64,000 nt of DNA from Williamsia sp. DF01-3 (GCF_023051145.1 NZ_JALKFS010000005.1:4853733-4917732), one strand, 5' to 3'; positions 8,245-18,191 are shown, counted from the stretch's first letter. The notes: generated by a model not told the origin, from the sequence alone. Numbers and translations: made by a program.

Positions 8245-9354
8245 TCAAGATCCGACCTCTCGGCACGCCCGGTAGAAGTCGGCCCAATCCTTGCGTTCGC
8301 GCACAACGGCTTCCAGGTACTCTGTCCACACCACCGCATCGGCGACCGGGTCTTTGACCACGGCGCCCAGGATGCCTGCGGCAGTGTCGGAAGGCCGGAG
8401 CACCCCGTCGCCGAAGTGGGCCGACATCACCGCACCGTGCGTGATCACCGAGATCGCCTCGGCCGTCGACAAGGTGCCGGACGGCTGCTTCACCCGGGTC
8501 CGGCCGTCAGCCGTGAGTCCCGACCGCAGTTCGCGGAACACCGTGACCACCCGGCGGATCTCGTCGGACGCACTCGGGATCTCCGGCAGTTCCAGCGTCT
8601 GCCCGAGGGCTTGGACGCGCTGCGTCACGATCGCGACCTCCTCGTCGGCGGTCGCGGGCAGCGGCAGGACCACCGTGTTGAAACGACGACGAAGAGCCGA
8701 CGACAGATCGTTCACACCGCGGTCCCGGTTGTTCGCGGTGGCGATCACCGAGAACCCCTTGGCCGCTTGCACTTCGGTGTCGAGTTCGGGTATCGGGAGC
8801 GACTTCTCCGACAACACCGTGATGAGCGCATCCTGTACATCGGAGGGGATGCGGGTGAGCTCCTCGATGCGTGCGATCTTCCCTTCACGCATCGCGGTCA
8901 TGATCGGTGATGGAACCAGTGCCTGCTCACTCGGGCCCTCGGCCAGCAGTCGGGCATAGTTCCATCCGTAGCGAATCGCTTCCTCCGGAGTACCGGCAGT
9001 GCCCTGGATCAACAGGGTGGAGCGGCCACTGATGGCGGCTGTGAGGTGCTCGGACATCCACGTCTTGGCTGTACCGGGTACCCCGAGCAGCAGCAGCGCC
9101 CGGTCGGTCGCAAGTGTCGCGACCGCCACCTCGACCAGGCGCCGGGGCCCGATGTACTTGGGAGAGATCGTCGTCCCGTCGTCCAGCGTGCCGCCCAACA
9201 TATAGGTCACCACCGCTGCTGGGGACAGATTCCAGTGTGGCGGCCGGGGCCGGTCGTCGGTGTCGGCGAGCGCCGCCAGCTCGTGCGCATACAGTTGCTC
9301 TGCATGTGGTCGCAGGATGTCTGTGTTCACCGTGGACGCATCGGGGTCTGTCAC
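8245..9354 (-). CDS. MoxR-family AAA+ ATPase (YehL-like)
   Basis: The 369-residue protein starts at a GTG overlapping the TGA of the DUF5691 gene (GTGA). It has a Walker A motif LLLGVPGTAKT near residue 90, a Walker B region in GKIARIEELTRIP, sensor 1 in FSVIATANNRDRG and the following arginine cluster ALRRRF, so the ATPase looks complete. MoxR ATPases remodel or activate partner proteins with VWA-domain cofactors. The neighbouring VWA, SWIM and DUF5682 genes place it in the YehL subfamily, whose physiological substrate is undefined. Walker B reads IEEL rather than the usual DE, worth noting but compatible with hydrolysis. Confidence 0.88.
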   Translation of the reverse strand: MTDPDASTVNTDILRPHAEQLYAHELAALADTDDRPRPPHWNLSPAAVVTYMLGGTLDDGTTISPKYIGPRRLVEVAVATLATDRALLLLGVPGTAKTWMSEHLTAAISGRSTLLIQGTAGTPEEAIRYGWNYARLLAEGPSEQALVPSPIMTAMREGKIARIEELTRIPSDVQDALITVLSEKSLPIPELDTEVQAAKGFSVIATANNRDRGVNDLSSALRRRFNTVVLPLPATADEEVAIVTQRVQALGQTLELPEIPSASDEIRRVVTVFRELRSGLTADGRTRVKQPSGTLSTAEAISVITHGAVMSAHFGDGVLRPSDTAAGILGAVVKDPVADAVVWTEYLEAVVRERKDWADFYRACREVGS

Positions 9355-10838
9355 TTCATCTCCTCGGTGATCGCGGCGCGCAAGATCAGCGCCCACTTGA
9401 GTGGTTCGAGCAGCTGGGGCCAGCCGCCCTTCATCCGGTCGGTAACCGCGTCGATCTGCTCGATCCACCGGTGACCTGGTCCGACGGGGAGGCCGGTACG
9501 CAGGTGGTCGACCAGCCCACGCCAATGCCAGAGTTGTGTTCCAGAACCCGCGATCGCTTCCCGCAGAACGAGGTTGAGGGCCGTCGCGGCGACCTCGTCC
9601 GGCCACGGCACCGGTAGGTGTGGCAGCACTGCTCCGGGCGGGCGCCGGTTGCGTAACCACCACACAGCCGCCTCACCCCTCTCTGCCTCGTCGAGCACTC
9701 CGACAAGGCCGGGTTCGGCGCCTTTCCATCGGTACAGAGCCCGGGCCCACGTCGCGCTGTGTTGCGCGACGGCGGCAGCACTCCATGCGCCGAGGACGAT
9801 GTCGGCGTCGTCATCGGCGACCGCCTCGACCAAGGAGCCAGGATCTTTGCCGAAGATGCCCTCCCACAACGACAGTGGTGTTCTCTCGAGAACCTGACGG
9901 GCAAGCCATGCGCCCGCCCCGGTTCCCCGTGGCGGTGTGGGATCGATGCCGTCACGGCGAGCGGACTGGTCGGCACCCTCCGGTAGTACCAGTGCGATAC
10001 GCCACCGGCGGCCACCACCGGAACCCACCAGGACAGCGCGGGCTCGATCGATCATCCGTTTCTGCAACCCGGAGTCGGGAATCTTGGTGAGCAGACCTGC
10101 GGCACCGGCCCGCACCGATCCCTTGCGGTCGTCCAGCGCCATCACGAGAAATTCCTCGTCGATGGGCGACAGCCCGACCGCGAGCGCGCCGAGCAACGCC
10201 GCCCTGACGTCGCCGGGCTCCGATGCCCAGGTCTCCTGAAGCCGGCGCAGGGCTTCGGCCGAATCCGCTGTACGCCAACGACGCAACACCTCCACCCGCG
10301 CCGGCGTGTCCCCGAGAGACCACACCTCCTCGACATCGACATCGGGCTCGGCGGCGAGATCACGGGCCGGAAGAGTGCCGGGGATGTCACTGACATCGCT
10401 GAGCCACCGCCCCCGTTCACCGACCAGGACCGCGACTGCAGGTCTGATGCGGACCTGTCTGGCGGTGCGTTGCAGCAGTGCCGGGATCATCGCCGGTGGC
10501 ACTCGCAGGTCGCGGGCCGCCATGGATTCGATGGCCCAGGTGGCCAGCTCGTCACCGGAATCGAGTGCCTGACCGAGCAGTCCGGCAAGCCGGTCGTTCA
10601 TCAGCGGACGGTCCTCGTCCGGTGCGGGCGCCATCGCGTCAACCTGAGGTCCGGCCGGCATCCCGGCCCGGACGGCCACCGTCTCGAGTGCCGCGATCGA
10701 GTAGACCGCTGCGACGGCGTCTCTGCGGTCGACCCGGCCCACCGGTTCGGCGATGGCCGGGTCGAAGTCGGTCATCTCGAGCGCTTTGCCACCCACCCCC
10801 ACCGTGGCCGCGGACACCAATTCGTCCCAGGCGTTCAC
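9351..10838 (-). CDS. DUF5691 family protein, second gene of the YehL-type cluster
   Basis: The 495-residue protein begins MNAWDELVSAATVGVGGK, a typical DUF5691 N-terminus, and is predicted largely alpha-helical with repeated ALxGLL-like helices in the C-terminal half that suggest a HEAT-like scaffold. It has no membrane segment. The ATG overlaps the stop of the SWIM gene (ATGA), and its own stop overlaps the MoxR start (GTGA), so the three are translationally coupled. DUF5691 proteins occur in actinobacterial and other clusters with SWIM, MoxR, DUF5682 and VWA genes. No biochemical role is known. Confidence 0.8.
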   Translation of the reverse strand: MNAWDELVSAATVGVGGKALEMTDFDPAIAEPVGRVDRRDAVAAVYSIAALETVAVRAGMPAGPQVDAMAPAPDEDRPLMNDRLAGLLGQALDSGDELATWAIESMAARDLRVPPAMIPALLQRTARQVRIRPAVAVLVGERGRWLSDVSDIPGTLPARDLAAEPDVDVEEVWSLGDTPARVEVLRRWRTADSAEALRRLQETWASEPGDVRAALLGALAVGLSPIDEEFLVMALDDRKGSVRAGAAGLLTKIPDSGLQKRMIDRARAVLVGSGGGRRWRIALVLPEGADQSARRDGIDPTPPRGTGAGAWLARQVLERTPLSLWEGIFGKDPGSLVEAVADDDADIVLGAWSAAAVAQHSATWARALYRWKGAEPGLVGVLDEAERGEAAVWWLRNRRPPGAVLPHLPVPWPDEVAATALNLVLREAIAGSGTQLWHWRGLVDHLRTGLPVGPGHRWIEQIDAVTDRMKGGWPQLLEPLKWALILRAAITEEMK

Positions 10839-12165
10839 GCCGCACCTATCTGCTGTACCGAAAGTGGTTCGGTTGCAATCGGATCAAGCCCTTCTGGTCC
10901 CAGTTCGCCGAACACCTGTACGGCACGGCCGCCGGAGATGGCCAGCAGGGTGTACCAGCGGTCGTCGGAGGTGTCGAGGCTCACCGACGCGCCGTCATCG
11001 TCGACGAGCAACCTGACGCCGTCAGCGACGGCGGGGCGCCCGACAATCGCCACCGGAAACGTCTGCAGCCAGGGATCTTTCGCTATTGCGTCGGCCCGAT
11101 CGGCGAGTGCGGCCGAGACGGTGTCCCCGAAGAGGGTTGACTCTGAACCGGCCAGATCCGGCGGCCTCATCCCGAGGTCGCCGTCGGCAACCAGCGCGCG
11201 CAGCGGGGCGACCCCGGGTAGAAGTACAGCGGGCCGTCGAACACCATGCCTGCGAGGAACCGACCGTCGAGCCCGGCCGTGGTGGGCGCGAACGACAACA
11301 CCACCGCGCGTCGTCCGGTACCGCTGCCCCACAACCAGATCCGGCGGGTGACCAGCTGCTCATCATCCCGGTCACGGACGGCCACGATCTTCCAGGTGTC
11401 GCTCACTGGTGCGCTCGCCAACACGTCGGCCCGGGCAACCGGGTAACCGACATGCCTGCGTACGTTGGCGGCCATCGCCGGCTCGAGGTCACGCAAAGAT
11501 CGATGCGCCTGCACCAACAACCGAAGCATCGCCAGTTCTCGGAGCAGCCGCTCGGGCCAGCGGGTACCCGTCACCATCGCAGGCAGCTCGCGCACCCGGC
11601 GGGCCAGACCAGGCGCCTGCGCATCCACGAGTCGCGCCGCCACCGGATCGAAACGCCGGTAAGGATCCGCCTCCGCACCGGCCAAGCCGCTGCGCACCTG
11701 GTCATCGAGCCACATCTCGAACTCGTCCAGACCGCCGGCGACGCGGAGTTCTCGCTGCTGTGCAGTGCGGGCCGCACGTTCGGGATCTTTCGGTTCCGCT
11801 CGGACCGGACGGGACGGCGCCGCGGCGGCTTTCGCTATGCGCTCGTCTATCCACGGTCTGGCAAAGTCTGCGACCTGCGGTTCTTCGGGCACACCGCCCG
11901 CAGTCCAGAGCAACATCAGCCCGAGCGCATGTTTGCAGGGGAACTTCCGCGAAGGACAGGAGCACTTGTAGGCAGGACCGCTCAGATCGACGATCGTCTG
12001 GTACGGATTTCTGCCGCTGCCTCGGCAGAGCCCCCACACCACCTGGTCGGCGCAGCCCTGCGAGGACCACGGCGCCGATACGGAGAGTTTCCGACCCGCG
12101 GCCTGCGAACCCGGATCAGGGGCGAGCGCCAGTACCTGCTCGGCCCGCCATCGCTGTGTGCCCAC
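10835..12165 (-). CDS. SWIM zinc finger protein (YehQ-like), interrupted by a one-base frameshift
   Basis: Two overlapping frames together encode one protein: the N-terminal part carries the SWIM motif YKCSCPSRKFPCKHALGL (CxCxnCxH) and runs to about 11216, and the C-terminal part continues from VAPLRALVADGDLG to 10835. Restoring one G in the run at 11212-11215 joins them into about 443 residues. SWIM fingers bind DNA or protein. This is the first gene of the YehL-type operon. The start is uncertain: I use the GTG at 12165, just before GTQRWRAEQVLALAP; an in-frame GTG at 12234 would overlap the upstream tetR stop. The break is probably a sequencing error, because all downstream genes are intact and coupled. 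Confidence 0.7.
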
Positions 12166-12211
12166 ACTTCCAACCAACCACAGAGCCCGGACAACCGCAT
12201 CGACCGGGAGT

Positions 12212-12865
12212 TCAGAGGTTCTTGGCGACCTCACGGAACGTCTGGTACGTGGCCTTCAGCGTGTCCGCCGCCACCGTCGAATCGGCCATCGAGCCGACCT
12301 GTCCGCAGCGCCAGGTGTCGAGCGAGATGTGCATGAGCGACATGAACACCGACACGATCACCCGCACTCGCGCGTCGTCGGCCGGCACTTCCATCCGCTC
12401 GGCGACCTTGTCGCTGATGCTGCGGAACTTTCTGTCGCTGAGCTCCATTCCGCGCGCATTCACCGCCGGCGCGTTCTGGATGATCCGGTTCATCGTCTCG
12501 AACCGGGAAAGGTCCACCGAGCCGACGGGGCAACGTCCACCGAGGATCTGCACCTGCGCGTTGATCAGCGCTTCGATCTCGTTACCGGTGCGCGGTTGCG
12601 CGTCGAGGGAATCGGCCATGGCCACGATCATGTCCTCGGCCGGCGCGAGCACAACATCCTCTTTGGTCGCGAAGTAGCGGTTGAAGGTACGGGGCGAGAT
12701 GTCCGCGGCGTCCGAGATCTGGTCGACCGTGGTGGCCTCGAAGCCTTGTTCGTCACACAACTTCAGGGCAGCCGCGATCAGCCGATCACGGGTCTGCACC
12801 TTCTTGCGTTCCCGAAGACCGGCCCTGACCTGGCCAGTTGCGGCTTGTACGAGTGTCACGTCCAC
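12212..12865 (-). CDS. TetR family transcriptional regulator, divergent from an MFS exporter
   Basis: The 217-residue protein starts at one of two GTG codons at 12865/12859, followed by VQAATGQVRAGLRERKK. The TetR HTH lies at about residues 25-70 (RDRLIAAALKLCDEQGFEATTVDQISDAADISPRTFNRYFATKED), matching the AcrR/TetR consensus; the ligand domain follows and is unassigned. It is transcribed away from the DHA2 efflux gene at 13003, the usual layout for a drug-pump repressor. The perfect palindrome at 12902-12913 in the shared spacer is the best operator candidate. Its stop lies close to the start of the SWIM operon. Confidence 0.85.
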   Translation of the reverse strand: MDVTLVQAATGQVRAGLRERKKVQTRDRLIAAALKLCDEQGFEATTVDQISDAADISPRTFNRYFATKEDVVLAPAEDMIVAMADSLDAQPRTGNEIEALINAQVQILGGRCPVGSVDLSRFETMNRIIQNAPAVNARGMELSDRKFRSISDKVAERMEVPADDARVRVIVSVFMSLMHISLDTWRCGQVGSMADSTVAADTLKATYQTFREVAKNL

Positions 12866-12901
12866 ATGATAACCCGACAGCTCAGAAATTGCTGCGGAGC
12901 G

Positions 12902-12961
12902 CGCCAATTGGCGATGTCCGTATTTTGTCCCTTGACGACTTCTGTCTGACTCTGCCACTAT
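12902..12961 (+). promoter_or_regulatory. Palindrome and promoter between tetR and the MFS gene
   Basis: CGCCAATTGGCG at 12902-12913 is a perfect 12-bp palindrome in the 137-bp divergent spacer. Downstream lies TTGACG at 12932-12937 with a weak -10 CACTAT at 12956-12961 (18-bp spacing), pointing at the MFS gene. The palindrome is a likely TetR operator or part of one. Seen: the motifs. Inferred: their use. Confidence 0.45.
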
Positions 12962-13002
12962 TGCCCAGGACCCAATCACCCCTCTTCAGATATGAGGATC
13001 TC

Positions 13003-14562
13003 GTGGCTTCACCCGACACCGTCATCTCACAGGATTCACCTGACAGCGGCCTCGCGAAAGACAGCGCGGCCGCACCGAAGTCGACCGGCGACTCGCGCCG
13101 ATGGTGGGCGCTGGGAATCATCGCCCTCGCCCAGCTGATGGTGGTACTCGACGCCAGCATCATCACGATCGCCTTGCCCTATGCGCAGGTCGACCTGGAC
13201 ATCTCCGATGCCAACAGACAGTGGGCGCTCACCGCCTACACCCTGATGTTCGGCGGTCTACTACTACTGGGTGGCCGGATGGCCGACTACCTGGGCCGCC
13301 GCCGGATGTTCCTGATCGGCCTGGCCGGTTTCGCCGCATCGTCGGCGATGGCCGGATTCGCCTGGGACGCAATGTCCTTCTTCGCCGGACGCGCACTGCA
13401 GGGCGTGTTCGCAGCCATTCTCGCCCCCGCAGCCCTGTCCCTGATCACCGTCACATTCACCGAACACCGTGAACGTGCACGCGCTTTTGCCGTCTACGCG
13501 GCAGTGTCCGGCGGTGGCGCCGCGATCGGCCTCATCGCAGGAGGCGCGCTCACCGAGTACCTGTCGTGGCGCTGGACCATGCTGGTCAACACCCCGATCG
13601 CGATCATCGCGGCCATCGGCGGACTGTGGCTGGTGATCCGGGACATTCCCACCAAACGAACCGGTGGTTACGACCTTCCCGGCGCGATCACGGTGACCCT
13701 CGGCCTGATCAGCATCGTCTACGCGTTCACCAAGGCAGCTGAATCCGGCTGGGGCGCATCATCGACCATTTTCTTCTTCGTCGCCGGCGCAGTGTTGCTC
13801 GCCGTGTTCGTGGCAATCGAGATGCGCACGTCGAATCCGCTGCTGCCGCTCCGTATTCCTGGCGAACTCAACCGCGGTGGCGCCTACCTGGTCGCCTTCA
13901 TCATCCCGACGGCGATGTTCGCGATGTTCCTCTTCCTCAGCTACTACTTCCAGAACACGCTCGGGGAGACACCGCTGCGGGCCGGAGTCCTGTTCCTTCC
14001 GTTCCCGATCGCTTTGATCGTGTCAGCGGGGGCCGCCAGCTCCCTGCTGCCACGGTTCGGCCCGCGTCCGTTGATGATCGCCGGCACCATCTCCGGTGTC
14101 CTGGGCTATCTCTACCTCGCCCAGCTCGACTCGGACTCGTCATGGGTGGCGCATGTCCTGCCCAGCGAGCTCCTGATCGCCCTCGGCATGGGCCTGGTGT
14201 TCGTGTCCATGCAGGCGGTGGCGCTGCATCGCATCGACGTCAAAGACTCCGGCGTGGCCAGCGCCCTGGTGAACACCGCGCAGCAGGTCGGCGGTTCGGT
14301 GGGCGTCGCGCTCCTGAGTACGATTGTGGCGCAGGTCTTCTCGAACGATTCCGGCAGCGCAACGAGGATCGGTGAAGACGGGAACCCGGTTCCCGTCGAT
14401 CCAGAGGCGTTCATCTCGGCCAGCATCCACAGCTATGACGTGGCGTTCTACTGGGGAGCCGGGTTCATGGCGCTGGCTCTTGCGGTCACCGTCTTCATGA
14501 TCCGCATGAATCGGCACGCCCTGGGCGACGAAACCCAGAATGCCGCGGCGGTCGCCGCCTGA
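13003..14562 (+). CDS. DHA2-type MFS drug efflux transporter (EmrB/QacA-like)
   Basis: The GTG at 13003 follows GAGGA and gives 519 residues. After a hydrophilic N-terminus, TM1 reads LMVVLDASIITIALP, the DHA2 motif D1 signature, then GRMADYLGRRRMFLIG is motif A; the hydrophobic pattern and length fit 14 membrane segments. Such proteins export cationic or lipophilic drugs by proton antiport. The divergent TetR (12212-12865) presumably represses it until a substrate binds. An intrinsic terminator follows at 14579-14615. The substrate is not inferable. Confidence 0.88.
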   Translation: MASPDTVISQDSPDSGLAKDSAAAPKSTGDSRRWWALGIIALAQLMVVLDASIITIALPYAQVDLDISDANRQWALTAYTLMFGGLLLLGGRMADYLGRRRMFLIGLAGFAASSAMAGFAWDAMSFFAGRALQGVFAAILAPAALSLITVTFTEHRERARAFAVYAAVSGGGAAIGLIAGGALTEYLSWRWTMLVNTPIAIIAAIGGLWLVIRDIPTKRTGGYDLPGAITVTLGLISIVYAFTKAAESGWGASSTIFFFVAGAVLLAVFVAIEMRTSNPLLPLRIPGELNRGGAYLVAFIIPTAMFAMFLFLSYYFQNTLGETPLRAGVLFLPFPIALIVSAGAASSLLPRFGPRPLMIAGTISGVLGYLYLAQLDSDSSWVAHVLPSELLIALGMGLVFVSMQAVALHRIDVKDSGVASALVNTAQQVGGSVGVALLSTIVAQVFSNDSGSATRIGEDGNPVPVDPEAFISASIHSYDVAFYWGAGFMALALAVTVFMIRMNRHALGDETQNAAAVAA

Positions 14563-14578
14563 TCTTCATCGGCCGGAG

Positions 14579-14615
14579 AACCGGGTCGTGCCCTCGCGGG
14601 CGCGGCCCGGTTTTT
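14579..14615 (+). terminator. Intrinsic terminator after the MFS gene
   Basis: A 15-bp stem (14579-14593 with 14598-14612, two G-U pairs) closes a TCGC loop and is followed by a T run to 14615. It ends the efflux transcript before the merR promoter. Confidence 0.85.
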
Positions 14616-14660
14616 GCTGTCGGCGAACCCGGCGAGCCGACAAGCTGTTGTGCGTCACCC

Positions 14661-14691
14661 TTGACCCTGACACCGTGTCAGCCTGCAACGT
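14661..14691 (+). promoter_or_regulatory. MerR-type promoter with operator in a long spacer
   Basis: A -35 TTGACC at 14661-14666 is followed by the perfect inverted repeat CTGACACCGTGTCAG at 14667-14681. The candidate -10 CAACGT sits at 14686-14691, a 19-bp spacing. An over-long spacer with the dyad between -35 and -10 is the defining layout of MerR-activated promoters. The downstream gene is a MerR regulator, so it probably controls itself. Confidence 0.7.
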
Positions 14692-14701
14692 GGGGACCGC
14701 C

Positions 14702-15517
14702 ATGAAAACCATCGGAGAATTCGCCAAACTCGGCCGGGTGTCGGTGCGGATGCTGCGGCATTACGACTCGATCGGTCTGCTCACACCGCAGGTCATCGAC
14801 CCCCACAGTGGATACCGGTTCTATGAGGTGTCCCAGCTGGAACGGCTCAACCGAATCGTCGCGCTCAAGGACCTCGGTCTACGACTCGAGCAGGTCCGCC
14901 GCATTCTCGACGGCGAGCTGACCGGCGCGGATCTACGCGCCATGCTGCGGTTGCGTCAGGTCGAACTCGAGTCGCAGATCCGCCAGGATCAGCACCGGCT
15001 CGCCCGGGTGGAGGCGAGGCTTCGACTCATCGAATCGGAGGACAGCATGTCAGAACCCAACATCACCACCAAGACGGTTGAACCGGCCACCACAATCGGT
15101 CTGCGGGCCCTGGCCGACAGTGTCACCAGCGAGGACATCGGTCCAGTGATCCAGCCGCTGTACCCGCGGATCATCGAAGCCCTGGGCGCCGCCGGGCAGA
15201 CGCCCGTCGGACCGAGCATCGCGTACTACGCTCCGGCACCGGAACACTCGCCCGACGCGGTGTGGGTGCACGCCACCTTCCCGGTGGCCGCCGACGCCGT
15301 TGCCGGGCTGGAGACGTTCGACATCCCCGGCGGCGAGGTGGCCTCGATGATCCACCTCGGGTCGATGGATCAGATCGACAGCACCTACCAGACACTCAAC
15401 CGGTGGGTCGGCGAGCAGGGTTACAGACTGACCGGTCAAGGTCGAGAGATCTACCTCGAGATGTCAGATGACCAGAGCCAGTGGGTCACCGAGGTGCAGG
15501 TCGACTTCGTTCGCTGA
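14702..15517 (+). CDS. MerR family regulator with GyrI-like effector-binding domain
   Basis: The ATG at 14702 gives 271 residues. Residues 1-70 are the winged-helix MerR domain (MKTIGEFAKLGRVSVRMLRHYDSIGLL), then a dimerisation coiled coil to about residue 115, then a GyrI-like small-molecule domain from EPNITTKTVEP onward, ending DDQSQWVTEVQVDF. This matches BltR/BmrR-type multidrug sensors that bind hydrophobic cations and untwist their promoter. No target gene is directly downstream except the convergent clpB, so the regulator may act on itself or on the adjacent efflux gene. A dyad inside a 19-bp promoter spacer lies 21 bp upstream. Confidence 0.88.
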   Translation: MKTIGEFAKLGRVSVRMLRHYDSIGLLTPQVIDPHSGYRFYEVSQLERLNRIVALKDLGLRLEQVRRILDGELTGADLRAMLRLRQVELESQIRQDQHRLARVEARLRLIESEDSMSEPNITTKTVEPATTIGLRALADSVTSEDIGPVIQPLYPRIIEALGAAGQTPVGPSIAYYAPAPEHSPDAVWVHATFPVAADAVAGLETFDIPGGEVASMIHLGSMDQIDSTYQTLNRWVGEQGYRLTGQGREIYLEMSDDQSQWVTEVQVDFVR

Positions 15518-15586
15518 CTTTGATCCCTGCGCGTACGTGCGCAGGTGTTTCGTCCAGCTGCAGGTGTTGCAACATCTGCGGACAGC

Positions 15587-15621
15587 AAGAACCCCTGCAC
15601 CTGTGGGGTGCAGGGGTTCTT
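15587..15621. terminator. Bidirectional terminator between merR-like gene and clpB
   Basis: AAGAACCCCTGCAC (15587-15600) pairs perfectly with GTGCAGGGGTTCTT (15608-15621) around a 7-nt loop. The A-rich and T-rich stem ends suit termination in both directions between these convergent genes. Confidence 0.85.
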
Positions 15622-15641
15622 GTGTCATCTGGCGGACCAGA

Positions 15642-18191
15642 TCAGCCCAGGACCAACGTCTCGCCGTCGGCGCTGGTGTTCACGGGCACCACATCGCCGT
15701 CGGTGATGTCGCCGGAGAGCAGCGCCCTCGCGAGCTGGTCGCCGATGGCCTGCTGAACCAGCCGGCGCAGTGGCCGGGCCCCGTACAGGGGATCGAAACC
15801 GCGTGTGCCGAGCCACTTCTTGGCGTTGTCCGAGACCTCGAGGTGCAGTCGACGCTGTGCGAGCCGCTTCTGCAACTGGCCCAGCTGGATGTCGACGATG
15901 GACACCAGTTGCTCCTCGGTGAGCGAGTCGAACACCACCACGTCATCGAGCCGGTTGATGAACTCGGGCTTGAACGCCGAGCGCACGGCCGCCATGACCT
16001 GGTCCTTGTTCCCGCCTGCACCGAGGTTCGACGTGAGGACCAAGATGGTGTTCCGGAAGTCGACCGTACGGCCTTGACCGTCCGTCAACCGTCCTTCGTC
16101 TAGCACCTGCAGCAACACGTCGAACACGTCGGGGTGGGCCTTCTCGACCTCGTCGAACAGCACCACTGTGTACGGGCGACGCCGAACCGCTTCGGTCAAC
16201 TGGCCGCCGGACTCGTAGCCGACATATCCCGGAGGCGCACCCACGAGCCGTGCGACACTGTGCTTTTCGCCGTATTCACTCATGTCGATGCGGACCATCG
16301 CGCGTTCGTCGTCGAACAAGAACTCTGCCAGTGCCTTGGCGAGCTCGGTCTTGCCGACACCCGTGGGGCCGAGGAACAGGAACGATCCGAGCGGACGGTT
16401 CGGGTCTGCCACACCGGCCCGAGCGCGACGAACCGCGTCCGACACCGCCTCGATGGCCTGCTTCTGGCCGACGACCCGCGAGCCCAGTTCGTCTTCCATC
16501 CGCAGCAACTTGGCGGTCTCGCCTTCGAGCATGCGACCGGCCGGAATACCGGTCCACGCTGAGACGACCTGCGCCACATCGTCGGGACCGACCTCTTCCT
16601 GCAACATCACGTCGCCGTTGACCGCACCCGACTTGGCGGCAGCCGCGTCGAGTTCCTTTTCCAGGACAGGGATCTGGCCGTATCGCAGTTCTGCCGCACG
16701 TCCCAGATCTCCGTCTCGTTCGGCGCGCTCGGATTCACCACGGAGGTGCTCCAAACGTTCCTTGAGATCTCGCACCGCGTCGATGGCCTGCTTCTCGCCC
16801 TGCCAACGTGCGGAGAGCTCGTTCAGCTTTTCGCGGTGGTCGGCGAGTTCCTGACGCAGTTTGTCCAGGCGCACCTTGGAAGCCTCATCGGTTTCCTTGG
16901 CGAGCGCGACCTCCTCGACCTCGAGCCGTCGCACCACCCGCTCGACTTCGTCGATCTCGACCGGACGGGAGTCGATCTCCATGCGCAGACGCGATGCCGC
17001 TTCGTCCACGAGGTCGATTGCCTTGTCGGGCAGGAACCTTGCGGTGATGTAGCGGTCACTCAGGGTGGCGGCGGCAACCAGTGCGGAGTCCGTGATCCGG
17101 ACACCGTGGTGCACCTCGTAGCGCTCCTTGAGCCCACGCAAGATACCGATGGCGTCCTCCACCGAGGGTTCTCCCACGTACACCTGCTGGAACCGGCGTT
17201 CGAGAGCGGCGTCCTTCTCGATGTACTGGCGATACTCGCTCAGCGTGGTGGCACCCACGAGCCGCAGTTCACCGCGTGCCAGCATCGGCTTGATCATGTT
17301 GCCGGCGTCCATGGCGCCCTCACCGGTGGCACCGGCGCCGACGATGGTGTGCAGCTCATCGATGAACGTGATGACCTGGCCCGCAGAACCTTTGATCTCC
17401 TCCAGAACGGCCTTCAGCCGCTCTTCGAACTCGCCGCGATACTTCGCACCGGCGACCATCGACCCCATGTCCAGGGACACAACGGTTTTGCCGCGGAGAC
17501 TCTCGGGGACGTCGCCGGCGATGATGCGCTGGGCGAGCCCCTCGACGATGGCGGTCTTGCCCACGCCGGGCTCACCGATCAGAACAGGGTTGTTCTTGGT
17601 GCGGCGGCTGAGGACCTGCACCACACGTCGGATCTCGGTGTCGCGGCCGATGACCGGATCGAGCTTGCCTTCGCGTGCGGCGGCGGTCAGGTCGGTGGAG
17701 TACTTCTCCAGCGCCTGGTACGTGCCTTCCGGATCGGCGGTGGTGACGCGGGCGTTGCCGCGCACGGCCACAAACGCATCGCGCAGCGATTGCGGAGTGG
17801 CGCCCAGGTTGGCGAGCAACTTCGCGACGTCGGAGTCGCCGGTCGCCAGCCCGACGACCAGATGTTCGGTGGAGACGTACTCATCGCTCAATTCGCCGGC
17901 GAGCTGCTGGGCCGCCGAGACAGCCGCGATCGATTCGCGACTGAGTTGCGGGGTTGAGCTGGCGCCGGATGCCTTCGGCAGTCGGTCGACCAGCTGTTGG
18001 GCGGCAGTGCGCGCCTGAGCGGGATCAACGCCGACCGCCTTGAGCAGCGGCGCGGCGATCCCGTCGGACTGATCGAGCAGCGCGACGAGCACGTGTGCCG
18101 GTCGGACATCGGGGTTGCCTGCGGCGGCTGCCGCCTGCACCGCGGCCGACAATGCGGCCTGCGTCTTGGTGGTGGGGTTGAAACTGTCCAC
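15642..18191 (-). CDS. clpB: ClpB protein disaggregase
   Basis: The GTG start after GAAGGAAGG gives 849 residues beginning [19 protein letters not shown], nearly identical to mycobacterial ClpB. Domains in order: N-domain (1-145), AAA-1 with Walker A GEPGVGKT and Walker B TFIDELHT, the coiled-coil middle domain (about 400-530), AAA-2 with GPTGVGKT, the pore loop APPGYVGYE and Walker [10 protein letters not shown]. All catalytic motifs are intact. ClpB hexamers thread aggregated proteins and hand them to DnaK, whose operon ends this window. Its promoter carries both a SigH-like element and an HspR operator, matching that partnership. Confidence 0.98.
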   Translation of the reverse strand: MDSFNPTTKTQAALSAAVQAAAAAGNPDVRPAHVLVALLDQSDGIAAPLLKAVGVDPAQARTAAQQLVDRLPKASGASSTPQLSRESIAAVSAAQQLAGELSDEYVSTEHLVVGLATGDSDVAKLLANLGATPQSLRDAFVAVRGNARVTTADPEGTYQALEKYSTDLTAAAREGKLDPVIGRDTEIRRVVQVLSRRTKNNPVLIGEPGVGKTAIVEGLAQRIIAGDVPESLRGKTVVSLDMGSMVAGAKYRGEFEERLKAVLEEIKGSAGQVITFIDELHTIVGAGATGEGAMDAGNMIKPMLARGELRLVGATTLSEYRQYIEKDAALERRFQQVYVGEPSVEDAIGILRGLKERYEVHHGVRITDSALVAAATLSDRYITARFLPDKAIDLVDEAASRLRMEIDSRPVEIDEVERVVRRLEVEEVALAKETDEASKVRLDKLRQELADHREKLNELSARWQGEKQAIDAVRDLKERLEHLRGESERAERDGDLGRAAELRYGQIPVLEKELDAAAAKSGAVNGDVMLQEEVGPDDVAQVVSAWTGIPAGRMLEGETAKLLRMEDELGSRVVGQKQAIEAVSDAVRRARAGVADPNRPLGSFLFLGPTGVGKTELAKALAEFLFDDERAMVRIDMSEYGEKHSVARLVGAPPGYVGYESGGQLTEAVRRRPYTVVLFDEVEKAHPDVFDVLLQVLDEGRLTDGQGRTVDFRNTILVLTSNLGAGGNKDQVMAAVRSAFKPEFINRLDDVVVFDSLTEEQLVSIVDIQLGQLQKRLAQRRLHLEVSDNAKKWLGTRGFDPLYGARPLRRLVQQAIGDQLARALLSGDITDGDVVPVNTSADGETLVLG

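Noticed and set aside
6911-8275. A 454-codon plus-strand frame opposite the DUF5682 gene
   Set aside because: Arginine- and histidine-rich composition typical of a G+C-rich shadow frame; no ribosome site and no family.
10835-12165. Interpretation of the SWIM gene as a true pseudogene or programmed frameshift
   Set aside because: There is no slippery heptamer with downstream structure that I can see, and five other genes show the same kind of single-base loss in G/C runs.
16746-17957. A 403-codon plus-strand frame opposite clpB
   Set aside because: Shadow of the ClpB codon pattern; the real gene is certain.
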